Assembly: GCF_000612585.1 (NCBI RefSeq)
Contig: NZ_JFCA01000003.1
Coordinates: 1 to 64,000 of the forward strand
DNA: 64,000 nucleotides
Origin: Pseudomonas sp. CHM02
GTDB lineage: Bacteria > Pseudomonadota > Gammaproteobacteria > Pseudomonadales > Pseudomonadaceae
Reading direction: 5' to 3'
The position numbers were made by a program, and so were the translations under genes. Of the stretch, positions 37,165 to 44,533 are shown in pieces (position 1 is the stretch's first letter; the number at the start of each line of letters is the position of its first letter). The notes beneath the pieces were generated by a model. It was not told where the DNA came from and did not search any database. It worked only from the letters and a program-made list of their open reading frames with translations.

Positions 37165-37622
37165 GTATTCGCGAGCGTATCGCCGCATTGGGCTTGCAAC
37201 TGCCCGAGGCGCCAGGACCCAAGGGTGACTATGTGCCGGTGACGATTCATGCGGGTGTGGCCTATGTGAGTGGACAAGTGTGCCGGCTGGGCGATGGCGT
37301 GATCAGCGGACCGGTAACGGAGCAAACCCCGCCAGCGCGGGTGACCCAAGCCGGTCAAACGTGTGCGCTGCGTGCCTTGAGCGTGCTGGATCAGGCGGTA
37401 GGGTTGGAGAACGTCGAGCGCATTCTGTTTGTGCGAGGGTTTGTGTATGGCGGCGAGGGTTTCCATAGATTTTCCAGCGTGGTCGACGGCGCTTCCCAGG
37501 TGCTGATTGATGTTTTTGGCGAGCAGGGCCGGCATGCACGGTCGGCGGTCGGCGTGGCGGGGTTGCCCAGCGGCGGAATGCTGGAATTGGAGGTCACCGC
37601 CGTTATCAAAACGACTGGATGA
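37161..37622 (+). CDS. RidA family protein (enamine/imine deaminase-like)
   Basis: A 153-residue Rid-family protein of the longer COG0251 sub-group that starts MSIRERIAALGLQLPEAPGP. The fold signatures are VAYVSGQ, LENVERILFVRGFVYGG and the final MLELEVTAVIK. Rid proteins hydrolyse reactive enamine or imine intermediates to keto acids and ammonia. It overlaps the PhzF gene by four bases and is the last gene of the importer operon, which suggests import, isomerisation and then deamination of a nitrogenous substrate (inference). Confidence 0.87.
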   Translation: MSIRERIAALGLQLPEAPGPKGDYVPVTIHAGVAYVSGQVCRLGDGVISGPVTEQTPPARVTQAGQTCALRALSVLDQAVGLENVERILFVRGFVYGGEGFHRFSSVVDGASQVLIDVFGEQGRHARSAVGVAGLPSGGMLELEVTAVIKTTG

Positions 37623-37645
37623 CACATCGGCACTCACCTCAATGA

Positions 37646-37674
37646 ACGCGTAAAATGCCGGTCTTTTTACGCGT
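37646..37674. promoter_or_regulatory. Perfect 10-bp inverted repeat
   Basis: ACGCGTAAAA (37646-37655) and TTTTACGCGT (37665-37674) with a nine-base loop, 24 bases after the RidA stop and 19 before the next gene. It may end the RidA transcript or be an operator for the lipoprotein gene. Confidence 0.5.
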
Positions 37675-37692
37675 ATCTCGCAAAGGTGCCCC

Positions 37693-38313
37693 TTGAGCGC
37701 AGGCAAAACCGTCGGACTGTTACTACTCACCTCCCTGTTGGCGGCGTGCGGCACCTCGCCGCCACGCACGCCCAATGACCTCTGCGGCATCTTCCGCGAA
37801 AAGGACGATTGGTACGACGCCGCCAAAGTCACGCAAAAGCGCTGGGGCGTACCGATCCAAGTGCCGTTCGCCATCATGTATCAGGAGTCTGGCTTCCACC
37901 AGGACGCCTTGGCCCCACGCAAGTACCTGCTGTGGATCATCCCCTGGGGCCGCGTCTCCACCGCCGCCGGCTACGCCCAGGCCAAGGACGAAGTGTGGAA
38001 CGACTACCGCAAGAGCACCGGCCGCAGCGGGGCCAGCCGCCAGGACTTCGACGACGCCATCGACTTTGTCGGCTGGTACATGGACAAGACTTCCACCATC
38101 AACGGTGTCTACAAATACGACGCCTACGGCCAGTACCTGAACTACCACGAAGGCTGGGGCGGCTATCGCCAACGCACCTACGCCGCCAAGGCCTGGCTGC
38201 CGCCGGTGGCCAGCAAGGTGCAGGCGCGCTCGCAGATGTATGCGACGCAGTATGCGCGGTGCAAGGATGATTTGGGGCGGGGGTTTTGGAGTCGGTTTTG
38301 GCGGTGGTTGTGA
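37693..38313 (+). CDS. Lipoprotein with lytic transglycosylase-like domain
   Basis: A 206-residue lipoprotein: lipobox LLAAC (Cys at about residue 19), then an SLT/lysozyme-like domain. The predicted catalytic glutamate is in IMYQESGFHQDALAP (about residue 59), in the position used by Slt-family enzymes that cleave peptidoglycan glycan strands. A tyrosine-rich end (YLNYHEGWGGY) is also typical of the fold. Translation appears to start at TTG 37693 after CAAAGGTGCCCC. Outer-membrane location expected. The activity is inferred, not shown. Confidence 0.75.
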   Translation: MSAGKTVGLLLLTSLLAACGTSPPRTPNDLCGIFREKDDWYDAAKVTQKRWGVPIQVPFAIMYQESGFHQDALAPRKYLLWIIPWGRVSTAAGYAQAKDEVWNDYRKSTGRSGASRQDFDDAIDFVGWYMDKTSTINGVYKYDAYGQYLNYHEGWGGYRQRTYAAKAWLPPVASKVQARSQMYATQYARCKDDLGRGFWSRFWRWL

Positions 38314-38348
38314 GGGTTAAGTTAACTATTGTGGTGGGCAGGGCTTGT

Positions 38349-38478
38349 TGTGGTGAGCGGGCTTGTCCCGCGTTGGGGCGCGAAGCGGCCCCAAAAAAAG
38401 CGCGTTCTGCCTGATTAGAACGAGTCTGTTTTAGGGCCGCTTCGCAGCCCAGCGCGGGACAAGCCCGCTCACCACAAG
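38349..38478. repeat. REP-like inverted repeat pair, GTGGTGAGC family
   Basis: Left arm TGTGGTGAGCGGGCTTGTCC and right arm its complement, with GGGGCGCGAAGCGGCCCC and GGGCCGCTTCGCAGCCC in between. The right-hand arm is read by the extended frame of the DUF6124 gene. Confidence 0.85.
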
Positions 38479-38500
38479 GTTTTGCTTGATGCGAACGGAC

Positions 38501-38745
38501 TTAGCTCGGCTGCATACACTCCAGCGACCGATCCACCATCCACTGGCCATGTCCACCAGGTGCATGACCGACAGCACCAAGGTGCGTGAAGTCCCTTCCA
38601 GTTGATCCCCGGCCGTTTGCGCCGCAACGGCGGCACAACGCAACACGCTGCTGGCGTGGGCCAGGGCGTCTTCGAAGCTGAGGTCTGGGGTGGTGGTGAA
38701 GAATTGCAGTTCTGAAGCGGGTGGCGCGGGGACAGGTTTGTCCAT
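38501..38745 (-). pseudogene. DUF6124-like small protein gene, frameshifted near its end
   Basis: A small Pseudomonas protein of the DUF6124/DUF3077-like group. The intact part reads FEDALAHASSVLRCAAVAAQ, GDQLEGTSRTLVLSVMHLVDMA. After about base 38545 the open frame switches to unrelated residues (SGWWIGRWSVCSRAK) and runs on to a stop at 38431 inside the REP-like repeat. In the adjacent frame the bases encode WMVDRSLECMQPS followed by a stop at 38501-38503, which fits the family ending. One added base restores an 81-residue protein. This is a one-base deletion, or a sequencing error. GGAG precedes the ATG at 38745. Confidence 0.7.
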
Positions 38746-38972
38746 GGGTTCAACTCCTAATCAACGTTAGAGAGCCGTTACCTTCGCTACTAAACGGGGT
38801 GGCGGCCGTACGCAGGTTAGTAGACCGGTGATTAGGACCCGGCGCACCCGAAGGTGCCCTGCGCACGGCCACCATAACGCAGGGCCGAAAAAAAGCGCCT
38901 TGCATAAGGGGGCGCTTGGCGCCTAATCACATCGTGGGCTACTAAACCCGGTCACTGAATGGGCAGTGACCG
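38746..38972 (-). promoter_or_regulatory. Structured 5' leader with terminator and alternative pairings (candidate RNA switch)
   Basis: Read on the minus strand, the leader opens with hairpin GGTCACTG..CAGTGACC (38950-38971). It then carries an upstream unit GTTTAGTAG + GTGATTAGG, an intrinsic terminator (stem 38893-38917, U-run 38888-38894) and a stable UUCG hairpin (38844-38857). A middle strand CCTAATCAC + CTACTAAC (38816-38836) follows, then a downstream unit GTTTAGTAG (38787-38795) + GATTAGG (38756-38762), which is part of the Shine-Dalgarno sequence. The middle strand can pair in nested fashion with either the upstream or the downstream unit. The second choice would hide the ribosome site of the DUF6124 gene. 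No known riboswitch class recognised. Confidence 0.6.
38888..38917 (-). terminator. Intrinsic terminator inside the leader
   Basis: On the minus strand AAGCGCC..CTT, loop, AAG..GGCGCTT is followed directly by seven U residues. It would end transcription about 140 bases before the DUF6124 start unless overcome. Confidence 0.75.
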
Positions 38973-38976
38973 ACGA

Positions 38977-39005
38977 AGACTAGCCACGTGATTTGAGCGG
39001 CGCAA
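38977..39005 (-). promoter_or_regulatory. Possible sigma-70 promoter of the leader RNA
   Basis: On the minus strand TTGCGC (39000-39005) and TAGTCT (38977-38982) are separated by 17 bases. The match is moderate; it would start the transcript near the first hairpin at about 38970. Confidence 0.35.
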
Positions 39006-39246
39006 GCGGTTGGGATTCTCTCGGAAACGTCCTGCGAGTTAAAGGGAAATGTCACTGATTTGAGGTGTGTCATCTCTCCAACATTCCGTATGGCGCCATG
39101 AGATCAAGGCACAAAAACTGACACTAGTTCTCTGGCGCAAAGGTTTCGCACATCGTCATCATCACGGCACGCAAGCTTGCTTGAGGGGCAGCGGGCTTTT
39201 TTCATTGGTGTGTCATGTGTGTACAAAAAACGCATTGCCATTTAGC

Positions 39247-39265
39247 GGTGTGTAATATACACACC
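39247..39265 (+). promoter_or_regulatory. hicAB operator palindrome
   Basis: GGTGTGTA (39247-39254) and TACACACC (39258-39265) form perfect 8-base arms around three bases, 12 bases before hicA. The centre TAATATAC could hold the -10 element, so HicB binding here would block transcription. GGTGTGTCAT, a related half-site, occurs twice upstream (about 39065 and 39208). Confidence 0.65.
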
Positions 39266-39277
39266 TAAGGGTGGGCG

Positions 39278-39463
39278 ATGGGAAGTCGAGAGGTGATTGA
39301 CCTGTTGGTTGCAGATGGTTGGGTTGAGGTGGCGGTGAAGGGGAGTCATCACCAGTTCAAACACTCTGTGAAGCGGGGGAGAGTAACCGTCCCTCATCCC
39401 AAGTCGGAGATTGCCAAGGGCACTCTGCACAGTATTTTCAAGTCAGCAGGGCTCAAGCAATGA
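39278..39463 (+). CDS. hicA: HicA-type mRNA interferase toxin
   Basis: A 61-residue toxin of the HicA family with the double-stranded RNA-binding-like fold. The catalytic histidine is at about position 24 in VKGSHHQFKH, and the ending GTLHSIFKSAGL is typical. It cleaves mRNA and stops growth unless HicB binds it. Preceded by TAAGGGTGGGCG. It is followed 52 bases later by the hicB gene, the normal toxin-first order. Confidence 0.9.
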   Translation: MGSREVIDLLVADGWVEVAVKGSHHQFKHSVKRGRVTVPHPKSEIAKGTLHSIFKSAGLKQ

Positions 39464-39515
39464 CTCTGCTGGAGCGTTGGACGAGCGCCGAAGGGGCTCG
39501 TCCAGAGGAGGATCA

Positions 39516-39917
39516 ATGAAATTCCCAGTGGTAGTGCATAAAGACGCTGACTCGGATTACAGCGTGACCGTTCCTGATGTGCCGGGGTGTTTCTCGGCGG
39601 GTGGATCTTTCTCCGAAGCATTGGATAATGTTCGTGAAGCATTGGCTTTGCACCTTGAAGGCCTGGTTGCCGATCAAGAACAGCTTCCTCAGGCGCAGGA
39701 GGTTGATGCTCATATAGGTAATCCGGATTTCGCCGGTGGTGTCTGGGCGATCATTGACTTTGATCTAACGCCCTATCTGGGCAAGTCAGTGCGGTTTAAT
39801 GCCTCTTTGCCGGAACACCTGTTGCAACGCATTGATGAGCGTGTGCAGAAGGACCATCGCTATGCATCGCGGTCAGGGTTCTTGGCGACTGCTGCATTGC
39901 GTGAGCTTTCAGCGTAA
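39516..39917 (+). CDS. hicB: HicB-type antitoxin
   Basis: A 133-residue antitoxin: an N-terminal partial RNase H-like domain (KFPVVVHKDADSDYSVTVPDVPGCFSAGGSFSEALDNVREAL, in parts) that neutralises HicA, and a C-terminal ribbon-helix-helix-like or related DNA-binding segment (SLPEHLLQRIDERV...RSGFLATAAL) that represses the operon through the palindrome before hicA. The ATG at 39516 follows AGAGGAGGATCA; longer frames from 39411 lack a ribosome site. Confidence 0.9.
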   Translation: MKFPVVVHKDADSDYSVTVPDVPGCFSAGGSFSEALDNVREALALHLEGLVADQEQLPQAQEVDAHIGNPDFAGGVWAIIDFDLTPYLGKSVRFNASLPEHLLQRIDERVQKDHRYASRSGFLATAALRELSA

Positions 39918-39956
39918 ACCAACTCAAGCAAACACTATCTATCCAACGGAAACCCC

Positions 39957-40301
39957 ATGAGCCCCGAAGAAGTCCAAATCACCGACATCCGCCCCGGTAC
40001 CGGCAAAGCCGTGGTCAAGGGCGCGCTGATCACCACCCAATACACCGGCACCCTGGAAGACGGCACGGTGTTCGATTCCTCCTGGGAGCGGGGCAAGCCG
40101 TTCCAGTGTGTGATCGGCACCGGGCGTGTGATCAAGGGCTGGGACCAGGGGTTGATGGGCATGCAGGTGGGCGGTGTGCGTACCCTGTTCGTGCCGGCGC
40201 ATCTGGCCTATGGCGAGCGGTCGATGGGTGCGCATATCAAGCCCAACAGCAATCTGCGTTTTGAGATTGAGTTGTTGGAAGTGCTGACGCGGGATGATTG
40301 A
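39957..40301 (+). CDS. FKBP-type peptidyl-prolyl cis-trans isomerase
   Basis: A 114-residue single-domain FKBP that accelerates proline isomerisation. The family core is present: VVKGALITTQYTGTLEDGTVFDSS, FQCVIGTGRVIKGWDQGLMGMQVGG, VPAHLAYGERSMGAHIKPNSNLRFEIELL (read in parts). No signal peptide, so cytoplasmic. It follows the hicAB pair but is not obviously part of it. Confidence 0.9.
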   Translation: MSPEEVQITDIRPGTGKAVVKGALITTQYTGTLEDGTVFDSSWERGKPFQCVIGTGRVIKGWDQGLMGMQVGGVRTLFVPAHLAYGERSMGAHIKPNSNLRFEIELLEVLTRDD

Positions 40302-40746
40302 GACCTCCAAGATAAACGCTTCCTGAACCCACCCTGAAGAATCTTCTTATTCCCCATACGGAAACTTTCCTACGGTTTACTCTCCTTTCATCGGGGCGTA
40401 AGCTTCGCGCGTTTTCATCAATAGCGGAGACCCTCAGTGGGTACTTGTTCGAGTGACAGTAGTCGGCCGGTTTCGGTAACCGGCACAGGCTTGGCAAGGT
40501 AACGCGCATTTTTCCGATGCCGTTGTCTCGCCACTAAAAGCGAGAAGCGGCATCCCGGCAGCGCCAGTCCTGGCATCTGCCCGAATCCCTCTCATCGACG
40601 CTGACCAGCACCCGCCTCACCTCGGGATGCTACGGACGCGCCTGTCTTTTACGACAGGCGGGCCAAGCTGGCTGTGCCTATAAAACGGGCGCGGTGCAGA
40701 CGGCGGTACCTGCACGACGGTTTTTTCCTCGCGCAGGAGTAACACC
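40302..40746 (+). promoter_or_regulatory. Long structured leader upstream of mgtA
   Basis: A 445-base gap without a gene. Several stable hairpins are visible: GCCGGTT/AACCGGC (40466-40484), GATGCCG..TCTCGC / GCGAGA..CGGCATC (40516-40554), CGCCTGTC/GACAGGCG (40639-40660), and GTGCAG/CTGCAC (about 40694-40715) followed five bases later by six T residues (40721-40726). Such a leader before a Mg2+ ATPase gene suggests control of transcription elongation by Mg2+ or by a leader peptide. I do not recognise the M-box core. GGTTTA (40374-40379) resembles one half of a PhoP site. Confidence 0.5.
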
Positions 40747-43452
40747 ATGAACCTGACTCTGTTGAAAGAGTTCTTTGCCGGCTTCCTGCGGACCCGGCAC
40801 ATTGCCCGGCATTTCCGCCGCCTGGCGATGCTCGACACCGTGACCGACGCCAGCGTCAGCCGCGAAGTGCCGCCGACCCTGGCGCAAACCCTGGTGGTCT
40901 CGGCCAACAGCAGTGCGGTGCAATTGCTCGGCACCCTGGGCAGCCATTCCGAGGGTTTGACGACTCAGGAAGCCGATGCCCTGCGCGTGCAATACGGCCT
41001 CAACGAAGTCGAACATGAGCAACCGCTGCCATGGTGGGTGCACCTGTGGCACTGCTACAAAAACCCGTTCAATCTGCTGCTGACCTTGCTGGCGGTGATC
41101 TCCTGGCTGACCGAAGACATGAAAGCCGCCACGGTGATTTTCTCCATGGTGGTGCTGTCGACGCTGCTGCGTTTCTGGCAGGAGGCCAAGTCCAACAAGG
41201 CCGCCGATGCCCTCAAGGCCATGGTGAGCAACACCGCCACCGTGCTGCGCCGGGACGAAGCCAAGCGCATCGAGCTGCCGATCAAGCAATTGGTGCCGGG
41301 CGATCTGATCATCCTGTCGGCAGGCGACATGATCCCCGCCGACTGCCGCGTGCTCAGTGCCAAGGACCTGTTCGTCAGCCAGGCGGCGATGACGGGCGAA
41401 TCGATGCCGGTGGAGAAGTTCGCCCAGCAGCAGGATGCCCACACCCGCAACCCACTGGACCTGGAAAACATCCTGTTCATGGGCACCAACGTGGTGTCCG
41501 GCGCGGCGACAGCGGTGATTCTGACCACCGGCAACAGCACCTATTTCGGCGCCTTGGCCCAGCGCGTGACCGCGACCGACCGTGCGACCACCTCGTTCCA
41601 GCACGGCGTCAACAAGGTCAGCTGGTTGCTCATCCGTTTCATGTTCGTGATGGCGCCACTGGTGCTGTTCATCAACGGTTTCACCAAGGGTGACTGGACC
41701 GAGGCCCTGCTGTTCGCACTGTCGATTGCCGTGGGCCTGACCCCGGAAATGCTGCCGATGATCGTGACCTCCACCTTGGCCAAAGGGGCGGTGTTCCTGT
41801 CGCGCAAAAAAGTCATCGTCAAGCGCTTGGACGCGATCCAGAACTTCGGCGCCATGGACGTGCTGTGCACCGACAAGACCGGCACCCTGACCCAGGACAG
41901 GATTTTCCTGGCGCGTCATGTGGACGTGTGGGGCGAAGAGTCCGATGACGTGCTGGAAATGGCCTACCTCAACAGCTACTACCAGACCGGCCTGAAAAAC
42001 TTGCTGGACGTGGCGGTGCTGGAACATGTGGAGGTGCATCGCGAGCTGAAGGTCGGCACCGCGTTCCAGAAGGTCGATGAGATCCCGTTCGACTTCAATC
42101 GCCGGCGCATGTCGGTGGTGGTCGCCGAGCAGGGCCAGCCGCACCTGTTGATCTGCAAGGGCGCGGTGGAAGAGATTCTGTCGGTGTGCAACAACGTGCG
42201 CCATGGCGACGTCAATGAGGCGCTGACCGAGGACCTGCTGGCACGCATTCGCCAGGTCACTGCAGCGTTCAACGAAGAAGGCCTGCGCGTAGTGGCCGTG
42301 GCGGCGCAACCGATGGCGCCAGGGCGCGACACCTACAGCCTGGCCGATGAGAAAAACCTCACGCTGATCGGCTACGTGGCCTTCCTCGACCCGCCGAAGG
42401 AGAGCACCGCGCCTGCACTCAAGGCTCTCAAAGCCCACGGCGTCGCCGTGAAAGTGCTGACAGGTGATAACGAACTGGTCACCGCCAAGATCTGCCGCGA
42501 AGTGGGCCTGGAGCAGCAGGGCCTGCTGATGGGCAATGACATCGAGGACATGACCGACACCCAGCTGGCCAAGGCCGTGGAAACCACCAATGTGTTCGCC
42601 AAGCTGACGCCGTCCCACAAGGAGCGCATCGTGCGCCTGCTCAAGGCCAACGGGCATGTGGTGGGGTTCATGGGCGATGGCATCAACGACGCGCCGGCGC
42701 TGCGGACCGCCGACATCGGCATTTCGGTGGACAGTGCAGTGGATATCGCCAAGGAAGCGGCCGACATCATCCTGCTGGAAAAGAGCCTGATGATCCTGGA
42801 GGAGGGCGTGCTGGAAGGCCGGCGCACCTTCGCCAACATGCTCAAGTACATCAAGATGACCGCCAGCTCCAACTTCGGCAACGTGTTCTCGGTGCTGGTG
42901 GCCAGTGCGTTCATCCCGTTCCTGCCGATGCTGCCGATGCACCTGCTGGTGCAGAACCTGCTGTACGACATTTCGCAGATTGCGATTCCGTTCGATAACG
43001 TCGATGCGGAAATGCTCAGCAAACCCCAACGTTGGCAGCCGGGCGATGTCGGCCGTTTCATGCTGTTTTTCGGGCCGATCAGTTCGATCTTTGACATCAC
43101 CACGTTCGCACTCATGTGGTATGTCTTCGATGCCAACACCCCCGACCACCAAACCCTGTTCCAGTCCGGCTGGTTCGTGGTGGGGCTGCTGACCCAGACG
43201 CTGATCGTGCACATGATTCGCACCCCGAAAATCCCGTTCCTGCAAAGCCGTGCGGCGATGCCGTTGATGGTGATGACCGGTGTGATCATGGCCGTGGGGA
43301 TATTCCTGCCGATGGGGCCGCTGGCGCATTACTTCAAATTGCAGGCGCTGCCGTCGCTGTACTTTGTGTTCCTGCCGGTGATCCTGCTGGCCTACATGGC
43401 CCTGACCCAGGCGGTGAAGGGCTACTACATCCGTAAATTCGGCTGGCAGTAA
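40747..43452 (+). CDS. mgtA: Magnesium-translocating P-type ATPase
   Basis: A 901-residue P3B-type ATPase importing Mg2+ across the inner membrane. The actuator motif AAMTGESMPVEKF, the phosphorylated aspartate in CTDKTGTLTQD (residue 376), the nucleotide-binding region FDFNRRRMSVVV, the hinge MGDGINDAPALR and the C-terminal membrane block are all present. Length matches MgtA/MgtB. CGCAGGAGTAACACC precedes the ATG. It follows a long structured leader and precedes an mgtC-type gene, the same pairing seen in PhoPQ-regulated mgtCB systems. Confidence 0.95.
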   Translation: MNLTLLKEFFAGFLRTRHIARHFRRLAMLDTVTDASVSREVPPTLAQTLVVSANSSAVQLLGTLGSHSEGLTTQEADALRVQYGLNEVEHEQPLPWWVHLWHCYKNPFNLLLTLLAVISWLTEDMKAATVIFSMVVLSTLLRFWQEAKSNKAADALKAMVSNTATVLRRDEAKRIELPIKQLVPGDLIILSAGDMIPADCRVLSAKDLFVSQAAMTGESMPVEKFAQQQDAHTRNPLDLENILFMGTNVVSGAATAVILTTGNSTYFGALAQRVTATDRATTSFQHGVNKVSWLLIRFMFVMAPLVLFINGFTKGDWTEALLFALSIAVGLTPEMLPMIVTSTLAKGAVFLSRKKVIVKRLDAIQNFGAMDVLCTDKTGTLTQDRIFLARHVDVWGEESDDVLEMAYLNSYYQTGLKNLLDVAVLEHVEVHRELKVGTAFQKVDEIPFDFNRRRMSVVVAEQGQPHLLICKGAVEEILSVCNNVRHGDVNEALTEDLLARIRQVTAAFNEEGLRVVAVAAQPMAPGRDTYSLADEKNLTLIGYVAFLDPPKESTAPALKALKAHGVAVKVLTGDNELVTAKICREVGLEQQGLLMGNDIEDMTDTQLAKAVETTNVFAKLTPSHKERIVRLLKANGHVVGFMGDGINDAPALRTADIGISVDSAVDIAKEAADIILLEKSLMILEEGVLEGRRTFANMLKYIKMTASSNFGNVFSVLVASAFIPFLPMLPMHLLVQNLLYDISQIAIPFDNVDAEMLSKPQRWQPGDVGRFMLFFGPISSIFDITTFALMWYVFDANTPDHQTLFQSGWFVVGLLTQTLIVHMIRTPKIPFLQSRAAMPLMVMTGVIMAVGIFLPMGPLAHYFKLQALPSLYFVFLPVILLAYMALTQAVKGYYIRKFGWQ

Positions 43453-43463
43453 CAACGCCCCCT

Positions 43464-43490
43464 TGTAGACGCCGGCAAGCCAGCTCCTGC
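43464..43490. repeat. Partial REP sequence between mgtA and mgtC
   Basis: TTGTAGACGCCGGCAAGCCAGCTCC, a single right-hand copy of the GGCTTGCCGGCGATA family, split here by position only. Confidence 0.65.
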
Positions 43491-43517
43491 AGCGGGCTGT
43501 GGTCAAGGAGATTTTTC

Positions 43518-44234
43518 ATGCAAGCAATCAACAACATCAACCTCAATTCCCTGATCGATACCCTGGTCAGCCTCACCGCCGCCTTTATCCTCGGTGGCCT
43601 GATCGGTTTCGAGCGCCAGTACCGCCAGCGCACGGCGGGCCTGCGGACCAACGTGCTGGTGGCGGTGGGCGCGGCGATCTTCGTCGACATGGCCAACCGC
43701 CTCGGTGGCGCGGAAGGCGCGGTGCGAGTGGTCGCGTACGTGGTATCGGGCATCGGTTTTCTCGGTGCCGGCGTGATCATGCGCGAAGAAGGCAATGTGC
43801 GCGGGCTCAATACCGCTGCCACTCTGTGGGCCTCGGCCGCGGTGGGGGCCTGCGCGGGTGCCGACCTGATCCTTGAAGCGCTGCTGGGCACGCTGTTTGT
43901 GCTCGCGGCCAACACTTTGCTGCGGCCGATCGTCAATAACATCAACCGCCAGCCGCTGGATGTGGTGTCCGCGGAGGTCACCAACATCCTGTACGTGATT
44001 GCCCGGCGTACCCAGCAAAAAGCCGTACTGGCCTTGCTGGAGGCTGAGCTGGCACGGTGCAACTACCCAGCCAGCGATGTCGATGTGCGTCCCTTCGGCA
44101 CCGAGGAAGTGGAAATCGAAGCTACCCTGGCCGTGACCTCCGTCGACGGTGACGAGTTGGACGCGTTGGTGGCGCGGATCTCCATGTCGACCCTGGTGGT
44201 ACAGGCCTTCTGGAGCCCGAGTACCACTGAGTAA
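43518..44234 (+). CDS. mgtC: MgtC/SapB family membrane protein
   Basis: A 238-residue inner-membrane protein of the MgtC family. Four to five hydrophobic segments in the N-terminal 150 residues include the signature LGGLIGFERQYRQRTAGLRTN and GIGFLGAGVIM...VRGLNTAATLW. The C-terminal part (about residues 155-238) is a soluble ACT-like domain. MgtC inhibits the F-type ATP synthase and supports growth at low Mg2+ in other bacteria. CAAGGAGATTTTTC precedes the ATG. It is probably co-transcribed with mgtA (66-base gap holding a partial REP). Confidence 0.92.
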   Translation: MQAINNINLNSLIDTLVSLTAAFILGGLIGFERQYRQRTAGLRTNVLVAVGAAIFVDMANRLGGAEGAVRVVAYVVSGIGFLGAGVIMREEGNVRGLNTAATLWASAAVGACAGADLILEALLGTLFVLAANTLLRPIVNNINRQPLDVVSAEVTNILYVIARRTQQKAVLALLEAELARCNYPASDVDVRPFGTEEVEIEATLAVTSVDGDELDALVARISMSTLVVQAFWSPSTTE

Positions 44235-44533
44235 TCCTCGGCTGTCAGGCGATGCCCCGCGCAAAGCTGACTATGCTGCTGCAAGGAAAAGTCCTACAAG
44301 CATTCAAGACTATCCCTTCATTTGATAAGGCACACCGTTGTTAAGGTTGCGCGCTTGCGCCTCGGCTACAAAGGCGCAGCTCTATGTGTTGACCGTGCTT
44401 TATCAAAAGGAGGGGCCTGTGTTGCCTGGCGCGTTGCGCGGAGTATTCAGTACCGTTTGTCGGAACTGTTACTTTTCACAGGTAGATAGGTCCCGTGTGA
44501 TATGTGAGCGTATTGATCCCTCGGGGGAGTCTT
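44235..44533. other. Intergenic region with possible small reading frame
   Basis: About 300 bases before the response regulator. A strong ribosome site (AAAAGGAGGGG) precedes a GTG at 44419 that opens a 46-codon frame to 44559, overlapping the response regulator start. No known protein resemblance; reported as a possibility only. Confidence 0.35.

Noticed and set aside
38746..39005. Integron attC or recombination site explanation for the repeats before the DUF6124 gene
   Set aside because: No integrase nearby and the repeats fit nested RNA pairing that includes the ribosome site; not fully excluded.
40302..40746. M-box (ykoK) Mg2+ riboswitch before mgtA
   Set aside because: The conserved core bases I know are not visible, although the leader is structured.
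40678..43506. 942-codon open frame on the minus strand opposite mgtA
   Set aside because: Product is His/Gln/Arg-rich without any family features; it mirrors the codon bias of mgtA, a clear P-type ATPase gene.
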